Below are positions 1 through 6,712 of a stretch of 8,213 bases of DNA, in pieces (positions within the stretch are counted from its first letter, which is position 1; each line of letters begins with the position of its first letter). The notes beneath the pieces were generated by a model. That model was given only the letters and a program-made list of their open reading frames with translations, did not search any database and was not told where the DNA came from. This DNA comes from an uncultured Porphyromonadaceae bacterium (lineage in GTDB: Bacteria; Bacteroidota; Bacteroidia; Bacteroidales; Muribaculaceae): contig CAMWUX010000047.1 of assembly GCA_947177605.1 (NCBI GenBank), positions 1 to 8,213 of the forward strand, read 5' to 3'. The position numbers and the translations under genes are program-made.

Positions 1-635
1 GCACCACTCCCGATGTCTCGGCTCAAGTGTCAGCACTGCGAACCCGGATAGCACATCAGCAGCAGGAATGCGACAGAATAGCGCGTCTATTGGCCGACGG
101 AGCTGCGACACAGAAGCAGAGCGACGACGCCGGCGCAGCCCTCGCCACGCTGAAAAACGAACTCAACGCTCTGCTCTCGACCCTCAACAAGAGCCGTACG
201 GCGACCACCGACAACGTCACAGCTATCGGCTACCAGTCCGACCAGATACTCCGGCAGATCGAAAAAAGCAAGGTCACATCACCGATCTCCGGCACCATAC
301 TCACCAAATATGCCGAGCAGGGAGAGTTTTCCACTCCTGGCAGACCACTCTGCAAGATCGCCGACCTCGGCAACATATATCTTCGCGCATACTTCACCGT
401 ATCGCAGCTTGCCGACCTCCGCATCGGGCAGGAGGTGACAGTGATAGCCGATTTCGGCGGCGATGAGCAGTATGAGTATCCCGGCACCGTGGCGTGGATA
501 TCTCAGGAGAGCGAATTCACCCCCAAGTCGATACAGACACGCGACTCGCGCGCCAACTTAGTCTACGCCGTGAAGATAGCCGTGAAGAACGATGGCCGTC
601 TGAAGCTCGGCCAGTACGGCGAGGTACGCCTATGA
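1..635 (+). CDS. HlyD-family periplasmic adaptor (YbhG-like), 5' end outside window
   Basis: This is the C-terminal part of a membrane fusion protein that would link an inner-membrane ABC exporter to an outer-membrane TolC-type channel. The reading frame is open from base 3 to the TGA at 633-635. The GTG at 27 is an internal valine, not a start, because no stop precedes it in the window. Bases 3 to about 260 encode an Ala/Gln/Leu/Lys-rich segment typical of the coiled-coil hairpin. It is followed by the returning half of the lipoyl-like domain (VTSPISGTILTKYAEQGEF, about 273-330) and the beta-barrel domain (DLGNIYLRAYFTVSQL onwards). The stretch containing FTPKSIQTRDSRANLVYAVKI, near 520-580, is characteristic of adaptors paired with YbhF-type ATPases (family knowledge). 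The stop overlaps the ATG of the next gene as ATGA, so it is in the exporter operon. The signal peptide or anchor and the first half of the hairpin lie upstream and cannot be judged. Confidence 0.93.
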   Translation, partial: TTPDVSAQVSALRTRIAHQQQECDRIARLLADGAATQKQSDDAGAALATLKNELNALLSTLNKSRTATTDNVTAIGYQSDQILRQIEKSKVTSPISGTILTKYAEQGEFSTPGRPLCKIADLGNIYLRAYFTVSQLADLRIGQEVTVIADFGGDEQYEYPGTVAWISQESEFTPKSIQTRDSRANLVYAVKIAVKNDGRLKLGQYGEVRL

Positions 636-1546
636 ACGCCATAGTAGACATATCCCATCTTTCAGCCCGCTATGGACGCACCATGGCGCTGGACGACGTG
701 AGCCTGCAGGTCGACAAGGGGGAACTTTTCGGCGTGATAGGCCCCGACGGCGCAGGCAAAAGTACCCTATATAAAATTTTAGCCACACTGATGCCGCCGG
801 CCTCGGGAGGCGCCTCAGTGTGCGGGCTCGACATCGTGAAAGATTATCGGGACGTGCGGTCGCGCATCGGATATATGCCGGAGCGGTTTTCGCTCTACAA
901 AGACCTGTCGGTGCAGGAAAACCTTAAGTTTTTCGCGGCACTCTTCGGTGTGTCGGTGAAGAAGAACTTCGACCTGATCGCACCGATCTTCCGACAACTC
1001 GAGCGCTTCCCCGACCGCAAGGCAGGCGCACTGTCGGGAGGCATGAAGCAGAAGCTGGCTTTGAGTTGCGCACTGATCCACCGTCCCGAAATACTACTGC
1101 TCGACGAACCTACTACGGGAGTCGACGCCGTATCGCGCAGCGAATTTTGGGATATACTGCAGTCACTCAAAAATCAAGGAATCACAATCCTCGTATCCAC
1201 ATCCTACATGGATGAGGCTAACCTCTGCGAACGCATAGCCATGATCGACCGAGGCCGTATACTCGGCACCGACACGCCGGCACGACTTGTGGCCCGTCTC
1301 GGTGAACGTCTCTTTGCCGCCCGAGCCGACAATATGTTCCGTCTGCTGGAAGAACTACGCCGACTACCGCAGGTAAAAGAGTGCTACACATTCGGCGCCA
1401 ACCTCCATGCAGTAGTATCGGATGATTTCGACCCGCAGCAGGCCGCCCGGATGATGGAGCATTGCGGACTCAAAGGTGTGAGCATTACGCCGGCCGAAGG
1501 CACTATCGAAGATCTCTTCATAAAACTTACCGCCAATGAACAATAG
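632..1546 (+). CDS. ABC exporter ATPase, counterpart of the N-terminal half of YbhF
   Basis: This 304-residue cytoplasmic ATPase would power the exporter formed by the two downstream permeases. The start is the ATG at 632, inside the ATGA overlap with the adaptor gene; the frame opens at 494, but that would run through the adaptor coding sequence. Walker A is GPDGAGKST (37-45), the signature is LSGGM (134-138), and Walker B with the catalytic Glu is LLLDEP (155-160). Two positions depart from the usual: the Q-loop reads MPERFSLY with Glu84 for Gln, and the H-loop reads STSYMDEA with Ser191 where the switch His belongs. As I recall it, E. coli YbhF's first nucleotide-binding domain also has GPDGAGK and STSYLDEA, so at least the Ser is probably a subfamily trait and not damage. 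A C-terminal extension of about 80 residues (LPQVKECYTFG and following) also resembles the YbhF inter-domain region. It overlaps the next ATPase gene by 11 bases. Confidence 0.95.
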   Translation: MNAIVDISHLSARYGRTMALDDVSLQVDKGELFGVIGPDGAGKSTLYKILATLMPPASGGASVCGLDIVKDYRDVRSRIGYMPERFSLYKDLSVQENLKFFAALFGVSVKKNFDLIAPIFRQLERFPDRKAGALSGGMKQKLALSCALIHRPEILLLDEPTTGVDAVSRSEFWDILQSLKNQGITILVSTSYMDEANLCERIAMIDRGRILGTDTPARLVARLGERLFAARADNMFRLLEELRRLPQVKECYTFGANLHAVVSDDFDPQQAARMMEHCGLKGVSITPAEGTIEDLFIKLTANEQ

Positions 1547-2282
1547 TGAATACGCCATAACGGTAAAAGACCTGACGAAGAAGTTCGGTGACTTCACGGC
1601 AGTTGACCGCATCACCTTCGACGTGAGGAAGGGGGAGATATTCGGATTTCTCGGAGCCAACGGCGCAGGCAAGACCACAGCCATGAGAATGCTCTGCGGC
1701 CTGAGCGTACCTACATCAGGCAATGGCCGCGTGGCCGGCTTCGATATCGTCAGGCAGGCAGAGATGATCAAACGCCGCATAGGCTATATGAGCCAGAACT
1801 TTTCGCTCTATCAGAATCTCACGGCCGAAGAAAATCTACGCCTATTCGGCACTATCTATGGGCTGTCGGACCGTGAGATCAAGACCAGATCGCAACGGCT
1901 CTTTCAAGATCTGGATATGGAGAGCATGCGCGGTAAGCGTGTGGGCGATATCCCGGTGGGCTGGAAGCAGAAACTCGCCTTCGTGGCCGCTACGATACAC
2001 TTGCCTGAGATAGTGTTTCTCGACGAGCCTACGGGCGGGGTGGATCCGGTGACAAGGCGAAAGTTCTGGGAACTAATCTACAAGGCTACGGCTGACGGTA
2101 TGACGGTATTCGTGACCACACACTATCTCGACGAGGCCGAATACTGCAATCGTGTGTCAATAATGGTCGACGGCCGCATCGAAGCACTCGACTCCCCTGA
2201 TAATCTAAAGAAGAGGTACGATGCCGACACGATGGACGAGGTGTTCCGTATGGTGGCTAAGAACGCAAAAAGGGCAGAATGA
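1536..2282 (+). CDS. ABC exporter ATPase, counterpart of the C-terminal half of YbhF
   Basis: This is the second cytoplasmic ATPase of the exporter, 248 residues. It starts at the ATG at 1536, inside the end of the preceding ATPase gene. It has Walker A GANGAGKTT (40-48), a normal Q-loop Gln87 (MSQNFSLY), Walker B IVFLDEP (159-165), the D-loop region GGVD (167-170) and a normal switch His196 (VTTHYLDEAEYC). The signature is not LSGGQ but IPVGWKQKLAF (139-149); YbhF's second domain has a comparable degenerate form (LPLGFKQRLAL, from memory). Its intact Walker, Q and H elements complement the intact LSGGM of the first ATPase, so I infer that the two form a heterodimer with one working and one degenerate ATP site. 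One base separates its TGA from the ATG of the first permease. Confidence 0.95.
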   Translation: MNNSEYAITVKDLTKKFGDFTAVDRITFDVRKGEIFGFLGANGAGKTTAMRMLCGLSVPTSGNGRVAGFDIVRQAEMIKRRIGYMSQNFSLYQNLTAEENLRLFGTIYGLSDREIKTRSQRLFQDLDMESMRGKRVGDIPVGWKQKLAFVAATIHLPEIVFLDEPTGGVDPVTRRKFWELIYKATADGMTVFVTTHYLDEAEYCNRVSIMVDGRIEALDSPDNLKKRYDADTMDEVFRMVAKNAKRAE

Positions 2283-2283
2283 C

Positions 2284-3339
2284 ATGGCTATACTCAACGC
2301 ATTGATAAAGAAAGAGTCGCTCCACATCATCCGCGACCCGCGCACACTGCTCATCACGCTGCTGATGCCGCTGGTGCTTCTGCTCCTATTCGGTTTCGCC
2401 ATATCGACAGAGGTGCGCAACATACGGATTTGTGCCGTAGTGGATCGGCATACCGATGAAACACGCGCTATACTCGAACGCTTCCGCAATAATGAGTATT
2501 TCGACTTTCAGGGTCTCGTGGCATCAACCGAGCAGAACCGTATGCTGGAGGAAGGGCTGACGGATGCCATACTGATACTCCGCACCGCAACGGGCAATAT
2601 GGAATCGCAGATCATAGTGGATGCATCGAATACGACTATGGCTCAGGCTGCGACAGGCTACATAGAGAGTATGGTGAGCGGACAGTCGGGCAATTCTCCG
2701 ATCATCTCTTCCACGCTCTACAATCCGCAACTCAAAAGTTCGTATAACTTCGTGCCGGGCATAATGGGTATGATATTCATACTGATATGCGCTATCATGA
2801 CCTCGGTATCGATAGTGCGGGAAAAGGAGACCGGGACGCTCAATCTGCTTATCGTGTCGCCGATCAGAGCCGCTACCATAATTTTGGGCAAGCTGATTCC
2901 TTATTTCATATTGTCGGCTGTGATACTCGCTATCGTGCTTATGCTGGCCTACGGAGTGCTTGGGATGCCATATTCCCCGGCAAGCATTGTCAATGTGGTA
3001 TTGTTCTCACTGCTGTACATACTGCTGTCGCTTTCGATCGGCCTGCTTATATCGGCTCTGGTACGCACGCAGCTGGCGGCGCTCATCGTATCGGCAGTAG
3101 CCTTCATGCTACCTGTGGTGATGCTCTCGGGCATGATTTTCCCGATCGACAATCTTCCCATAGTGCTCCAATGGGTATCGGCTGTGATTCCGGCCCGATG
3201 GTATATAGCAGCTATGCGTAAGATCATGGTACAGGAGATCGGTATCGGATTTCTTGTCGGGGAACTTACGATACTTGCGTCGACGACCGCCGTGCTGCTC
3301 ACTCTGGCTATTGTAAAATTCAAATCCGCCGTAAGATGA
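2284..3339 (+). CDS. ABC-2 type permease (YbhS-like)
   Basis: This 351-residue inner-membrane subunit belongs to the ABC2_membrane_3 type. The ATG at 2284 is chosen because it follows the previous TGA by one base and gives the family N-terminus MAILNALIKKES; the frame extends up to 2221 only as overlap with the ATPase gene. The N-terminal amphipathic stretch ends in IIRDPRT (15-21). Then come the first helix (about 22-41), a large extracytoplasmic domain (about 43-157) with the conserved LYNPQLKSSYNFVPG turn (145-159), and a second helix ending in VREKETGTL (178-186), the hallmark coupling segment of exporters of this class. Four further hydrophobic helices follow to the C-terminus. It should pair with the next permease as a heterodimer. 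Its stop overlaps the next ATG as ATGA, so both subunits are likely made together. Confidence 0.95.
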   Translation: MAILNALIKKESLHIIRDPRTLLITLLMPLVLLLLFGFAISTEVRNIRICAVVDRHTDETRAILERFRNNEYFDFQGLVASTEQNRMLEEGLTDAILILRTATGNMESQIIVDASNTTMAQAATGYIESMVSGQSGNSPIISSTLYNPQLKSSYNFVPGIMGMIFILICAIMTSVSIVREKETGTLNLLIVSPIRAATIILGKLIPYFILSAVILAIVLMLAYGVLGMPYSPASIVNVVLFSLLYILLSLSIGLLISALVRTQLAALIVSAVAFMLPVVMLSGMIFPIDNLPIVLQWVSAVIPARWYIAAMRKIMVQEIGIGFLVGELTILASTTAVLLTLAIVKFKSAVR

Positions 3340-4442
3340 AACTGAGGATTCTCAAAGCGCTCCTGAGAAAAGAGATCAAGCTGATGCGACGCAATCCGAT
3401 AATCCCGAAGATCATCGTGATGATGCCGCTGATGGTGATGCTCGTGATGCCGCTGGTGGCCAATCTCGACGTGAAACAGGTCAACGTGACCGTGGTCGAC
3501 AATGACCGCACCGATATCTCGCGCCGCATAGTGGCCGACCTGCAGGCGGCAGACAATATTGACGTGACCGACAACTGTACGTCCTACAATGCCGCCCTGC
3601 GAACGATGGACGACGGAACCGCCGATGTGATCCTCTGCATACCATACCGCTTTGCAGCCGATATGCTCACAGCCCCCGAGCCTCTCGACATATTAGCCAA
3701 TGGCGTAAATGCCAACAAAGGTATGCTCGGTGCCCGCTACGTGGCGCAGTCGGTAGCCGGCACACTGAAAGAAATTCGGAGGGACAGCGGGATCGTAGCG
3801 GAAACCACGGAAAGCAGCGTGATAAACCGATTCAATCCTACCCTCAACTTCCGCAACTATATGATACCGGCACTGATGGTAATGCTTATCATAATAATCT
3901 GCGGCTTCCTGCCGGCTCTTAATATTGCTGAGGAGAAGGAGACGGGTACGATCGAGGCGATGAACGTGACGCCTGTGAGCCGATTCATCTTCGTATTGTC
4001 GAAGCTCATCCCCTATTGGGTTGTGGGGCTGATAGTGGTAACCGTGGGCATGGTGATAGGCCGCGTAGTCTACGGACTTGCGCCCGAAGGCAGCATAGGG
4101 CAGATATATCTGGCGGCTATACTGTTCAGTCTCGTAATGTCGAGCCTCGGAGTGATTGTGGCCAACGTGTCGTCCACAATGCTGCAGAGTATCTTCATAA
4201 TGTTTGCCGTGGTGATGGTGTTTCAACTGATGGGCGGGCTATTCACCCCCATCAGTTCGATGCCCGACTGGGCACGGTATCTCACCTACGGCATACCGCC
4301 GCGATACTTCATAGAGATAATGCGCGCAGTATATCTGAAAGGTACTTCACTTGGCGGCTTGTGGCTCCAGTATACAGCGTTGGGGGGTATGGCGATTCTG
4401 CTGTCGGTGATAGCGGCGCTCACCTACCGTAAGCAATCGTGA
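3336..4442 (+). CDS. ABC-2 type permease (YbhR-like)
   Basis: This 368-residue second permease of the exporter starts at the ATG of an ATGA overlap at 3336. Its architecture parallels the preceding protein: a basic N-terminus ending in MRRNP (17-21), a first helix (about 25-42), an extracytoplasmic domain (about 43-172) with the RFNPTLNFRNYMIP turn (165-178), a second helix, the coupling motif EEKETGTIEAM (199-209), and four more helices. The final helices carry the FTPISSMPDWARYLTYGIPP segment typical of the family. It is the last gene of the operon, ending at a TGA at 4440-4442. No GC-rich hairpin with a T-run is visible between its stop and the next promoter at 4488, so read-through into the cytochrome-like/beta-lactamase pair is possible. 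Confidence 0.95.
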   Translation: MKLRILKALLRKEIKLMRRNPIIPKIIVMMPLMVMLVMPLVANLDVKQVNVTVVDNDRTDISRRIVADLQAADNIDVTDNCTSYNAALRTMDDGTADVILCIPYRFAADMLTAPEPLDILANGVNANKGMLGARYVAQSVAGTLKEIRRDSGIVAETTESSVINRFNPTLNFRNYMIPALMVMLIIIICGFLPALNIAEEKETGTIEAMNVTPVSRFIFVLSKLIPYWVVGLIVVTVGMVIGRVVYGLAPEGSIGQIYLAAILFSLVMSSLGVIVANVSSTMLQSIFIMFAVVMVFQLMGGLFTPISSMPDWARYLTYGIPPRYFIEIMRAVYLKGTSLGGLWLQYTALGGMAILLSVIAALTYRKQS

Positions 4443-4487
4443 ATAATCAAGATTCGCCGGAACTCAGCGCTTATAAAAATTTTTGTG

Positions 4488-4495
4488 TAATTTTG
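4488..4495 (+). promoter_or_regulatory. Bacteroidetes -7 element TAATTTTG, reads into the DUF4405-like gene
   Basis: TAATTTTG matches the Bacteroidetes sigma-ABfr -7 consensus TAnnTTTG exactly. It lies in an AT-rich stretch (4471-4499) between two genes. No clear TTTG -33 partner is seen at the usual spacing. The G is only four bases before the ATG at 4500, so the predicted transcript begins at or next to the start codon. Confidence 0.65.
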
Positions 4496-4499
4496 CAAT

Positions 4500-4907
4500 A
4501 TGACTAAGATACAGAAACTTCGCGTGTGTGATTGCCGGCTTGCCGTTCTGCTGCCTGCAGTTTTGGCTTCAAGCATTCAACTTGAGGTGACATCAAGCCG
4601 AGGCATTATGTCGGTAGTGATCCACCTTATCGTGACAATATCGTTTATAGCGCTTATTGCCCGGCATATATACCTCCACTTCGGTTGGAAAAAGTGGCTG
4701 ATGAAGTTCGGCAAGATGAAGGTGGCCACCCGCATACTCTGGTGGCTATATGTATTGACATTCGTATCGGGGATAATAGCGGCTACCCATTGGCTGGCTG
4801 CATATACTCACTCACCAATTGGCGGTGTGCACGGCAAAATTGGCTTCGCGATGATATTAGTAGCTATCGGTCATACGCTAAAACGCCGCAAATTTTTCAA
4901 GAAATGA
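4500..4907 (+). CDS. DUF4405-like four-helix membrane protein, candidate di-haem cytochrome b
   Basis: This 135-residue inner-membrane protein has four predicted helices (about 12-30, 38-60, 78-99 and 107-127). Helix 2 holds His42 and His56, and helix 4 holds His111 and His125. Each pair is spaced H-x13-H, the spacing that lets two helices ligate two stacked haems in cytochrome b-type proteins. Further His are at 60, 97 and 104. The overall pattern (first helix with LLPAVLASSIQLEV, HIYLHFGWKKWL after helix 2, a closing helix with H...GH) fits the DUF4405 family as I know it; haem binding is inference. The ATG at 4500 is the only upstream start, since a TAA lies in frame at 4488-4490, and starting at Met37 would remove helix 1. 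It overlaps the beta-lactamase gene by ATGA, so the two are probably translated together. A haem-free DUF4405-like protein is the alternative. Confidence 0.82.
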   Translation: MTKIQKLRVCDCRLAVLLPAVLASSIQLEVTSSRGIMSVVIHLIVTISFIALIARHIYLHFGWKKWLMKFGKMKVATRILWWLYVLTFVSGIIAATHWLAAYTHSPIGGVHGKIGFAMILVAIGHTLKRRKFFKK

Positions 4908-5806
4908 TACTACGACTACTTTTTAACGTACTCTGCCTGCCGGCCATGCTACAGACTGCTGACTGGCAGTCGGATCGGGTATCTGACGCGGAAGTAATTC
5001 GTGCTGAACTTGTGAGGACGACAGAAGGCAAGGATGCGAGGATTGGCGTGGCGGTACTGACGGACTGCGGCGATTTGGCAACAATCAACGGCGATGAGCC
5101 TCTGCCGATGCAGAGCGTATATAAGTTTCCGCAGGCATTGGCGGTGGCAAAGTATTGCGTAGACAATGGGATTTCGTTTTCCGACACTATAGAGATAGCA
5201 GCATCGCAACTGCACACCGATACTTACAGCCCTATGCGCGATCGGTATGGAGTGAGAGATCTACGCCTTCCGATAGCCGAACTACTCGCCTACTCGGTGC
5301 AGCAGAGCGACAACAATGCCTGCGACGTCCTGTTTGACCTGATAGGTGGCACCGGCTACGCCAATGATTATATCCACGGGCTCGGATTTGACGACATCCA
5401 TATCGTATCTACCGAAGATGATATGCATAAAGACACCGGCCTCTGCTATGCCAACTCCTCTACTGCCGCCGCAATGGCCCGGCTGTTGAGATACTTCGAT
5501 GCTGCGCTTCGCGACTCTTCATCCAAATACGAGTATATCGCCTCTCTTATGGAGACTTGCACTACCGGCACCGACCGCTTAGCTCGCGGGATTGGGGATG
5601 AGACCATGGTATTCGGGCACAAGACGGGCACCGGTGACCGCAACGCCGAAGGCAAGATCATAGCCGTGAACGATGTGGGCTATGTACATCTCGCCAACGG
5701 ACGTCGCTACTATATAGCGGTATTCGTAGCCGACTCGGGCTACGATATGGATGAGAGTTCCGCTCTGATAGCGGAAGTGGCAAGGATTGTCGCGGGATTT
5801 TTGTAA
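4904..5806 (+). CDS. Class A beta-lactamase, Bacteroidetes/PER-like A2 branch
   Basis: This 300-residue serine beta-lactamase should hydrolyse beta-lactams in the periplasm. The ATG at 4904 is used because it overlaps the previous stop (ATGA) and provides a short export signal (MILRLLFNVLCLPAMLQTA, probable cleavage near 19). The frame extends to 4685, but only through the preceding gene. The catalytic motifs are present: Ser71-V-Y-Lys74, Ser135-Asp136-Asn137, the omega-loop general base Glu171 (TEDDMH), and Lys240-Thr-Gly. Gln70 before the serine, His175 four residues after the Glu, and Asn184 correspond to Ambler 69, 170 and 179. Those states are as I recall from PER-type enzymes and differ from TEM. 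Five cysteines (55, 85, 140, 181, 219) are more than usual for an exported enzyme. The substrate range cannot be read from sequence. It is expressed with the cytochrome-like gene, and its TAA stop is part of the next promoter. Confidence 0.93.
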   Translation: MILRLLFNVLCLPAMLQTADWQSDRVSDAEVIRAELVRTTEGKDARIGVAVLTDCGDLATINGDEPLPMQSVYKFPQALAVAKYCVDNGISFSDTIEIAASQLHTDTYSPMRDRYGVRDLRLPIAELLAYSVQQSDNNACDVLFDLIGGTGYANDYIHGLGFDDIHIVSTEDDMHKDTGLCYANSSTAAAMARLLRYFDAALRDSSSKYEYIASLMETCTTGTDRLARGIGDETMVFGHKTGTGDRNAEGKIIAVNDVGYVHLANGRRYYIAVFVADSGYDMDESSALIAEVARIVAGFL

Positions 5807-5811
5807 CTTTG
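5804..5811 (+). promoter_or_regulatory. Bacteroidetes -7 element TAACTTTG, embedded in the beta-lactamase stop codon
   Basis: TAACTTTG fits TAnnTTTG exactly, and its TAA is the stop codon of the beta-lactamase gene. It would start transcription about 5816-5820, giving a leader of roughly 16-20 bases before the ATG at 5836. There is a TTG at 5787-5789, but the spacing is shorter than usual for a -33 element. Confidence 0.65.
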
Positions 5812-5835
5812 CAGTTACAAATTTTAAGGTATATA

Positions 5836-6600
5836 ATGACTCGGGGTTCAATCAAGCGCTCCCGGCTGATTCAATTCTGCTGGCAGCATATGTGGCTACT
5901 TATCTCTCTGTATATCATGACGCTTGGGGTAGCGCTGTGCGTCCGCTCGAATTTAGGCAGCAGTGTGATCTCGTCGATCCCAATGGCCTTCGCGCTTGCG
6001 GGTGAAGATGGATTGGCGCCTTCGCTCACAATCGGCGGATATACCAACGTGATGAACGCTATATTTGTGCTTCTGCAGATCGTGGTGCTCCGCCGGAGAT
6101 TTGAACCGGTGCAATTGCTCCAACTTATCATCGGTTTCCTGTTTGGCGCGCTGATCGACATGAATATGATCCTAACCTCGTATCTTGACTATTCACTCCC
6201 ATGGCAACAAGTAACGGCACAACTCGCCGGTTGCACGGTGATGGGTGCGGGCATAGCGATGGAAATACGTTGCGGCTCGGTGACGATGCCCGGCGAAGGC
6301 ATTCAGGTGGCGATGTCGCGAGTAACGGGACTCCCCTTCCCGAAGATGAAGATAATAATAGATACGGTGCTTGTGGCGCTGGCAGTGGTGTCGTGTTATT
6401 GCTTCTGGGGTGCATGGCAGTGGAACATTATCGGCCCCGGCACTCTGTTTGCAATGCTATATGTAGGCTTCTGCGTGAGGATTGTGGGCAAACATTTAGG
6501 ATGGTTTGACCGCCTGCTCGACTATCGTCCCGGCTTCCGCCGCTACATCTTCGGCCTGGCACGCTTTATCTACTCGGGCTTCACCCGCGAGCGCAAGTGA
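5836..6600 (+). CDS. YczE/DUF6198-type multispanning membrane protein
   Basis: This 254-residue polytopic inner-membrane protein resembles YczE/YyaS-type proteins (DUF6198). Hydrophobic segments lie at roughly 20-35, 70-90, 95-115, 130-150, 175-195 and 205-225, with a basic N-terminus (RGSIKRSRL) and a basic C-terminal tail (RRYIFGLARFIYSGFTRERK). Family-like features are LGVALCVRSNLGSS after helix 1, the CGSVTMPGEGIQVAMSRVTG segment, and IIGPGTLFAMLYVG before the final turn. The molecular function is unknown; Bacillus YczE has been linked to production of non-ribosomal peptides and polyketides, which says little here. The ATG at 5836 is preferred to the TTG at 5809 because the TTG lies inside the promoter motif. 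An AAGG at 5826-5829 gives a ribosome-binding site at 6-base spacing, unlike the neighbouring leaderless-looking genes. The gene has its own promoter but may also be reached by read-through from the beta-lactamase unit. Confidence 0.85.
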   Translation: MTRGSIKRSRLIQFCWQHMWLLISLYIMTLGVALCVRSNLGSSVISSIPMAFALAGEDGLAPSLTIGGYTNVMNAIFVLLQIVVLRRRFEPVQLLQLIIGFLFGALIDMNMILTSYLDYSLPWQQVTAQLAGCTVMGAGIAMEIRCGSVTMPGEGIQVAMSRVTGLPFPKMKIIIDTVLVALAVVSCYCFWGAWQWNIIGPGTLFAMLYVGFCVRIVGKHLGWFDRLLDYRPGFRRYIFGLARFIYSGFTRERK

Positions 6601-6712
6601 TGACTACGCCCGTATTCCGGAAAGCTTCACGGGCCGATACTCCACAGGGCATACCAATTTACGCAGTCGTATCGCTGCGAATATAGTATTAACAAATCCA
6701 CTACCGGCCGCA

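Noticed and set aside
494..631. Extra 46 codons in front of the first ATPase
   Set aside because: They overlap well-matched adaptor coding sequence in another frame and read as Arg-rich nonsense; the ATGA overlap at 632 is the natural start.
2787..3221. 144-codon plus-strand open frame within the first permease
   Set aside because: It is an out-of-frame shadow with no recognisable motif, inside a permease with clear family features.
3693..4226. 177-codon His/Tyr-rich minus-strand open frame
   Set aside because: It lies wholly antisense to the second permease, whose helices, FNP turn and EEKETGT motif are clear. Its odd composition is what the complement of hydrophobic codons produces.
4685..4903. 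Longer N-terminus for the beta-lactamase
   Set aside because: It overlaps the DUF4405-like gene and would bury the export signal; the ATG at 4904 gives a signal peptide and typical length.
6601..6712. Possible gene remnant or terminator between the convergent genes
   Set aside because: The only open frame there is a continuation of a shadow frame of the YczE-like gene. A 5-bp stem (6662-6666 with 6675-6679) has an 8-base loop and no T-run on either side, too weak to call a terminator.
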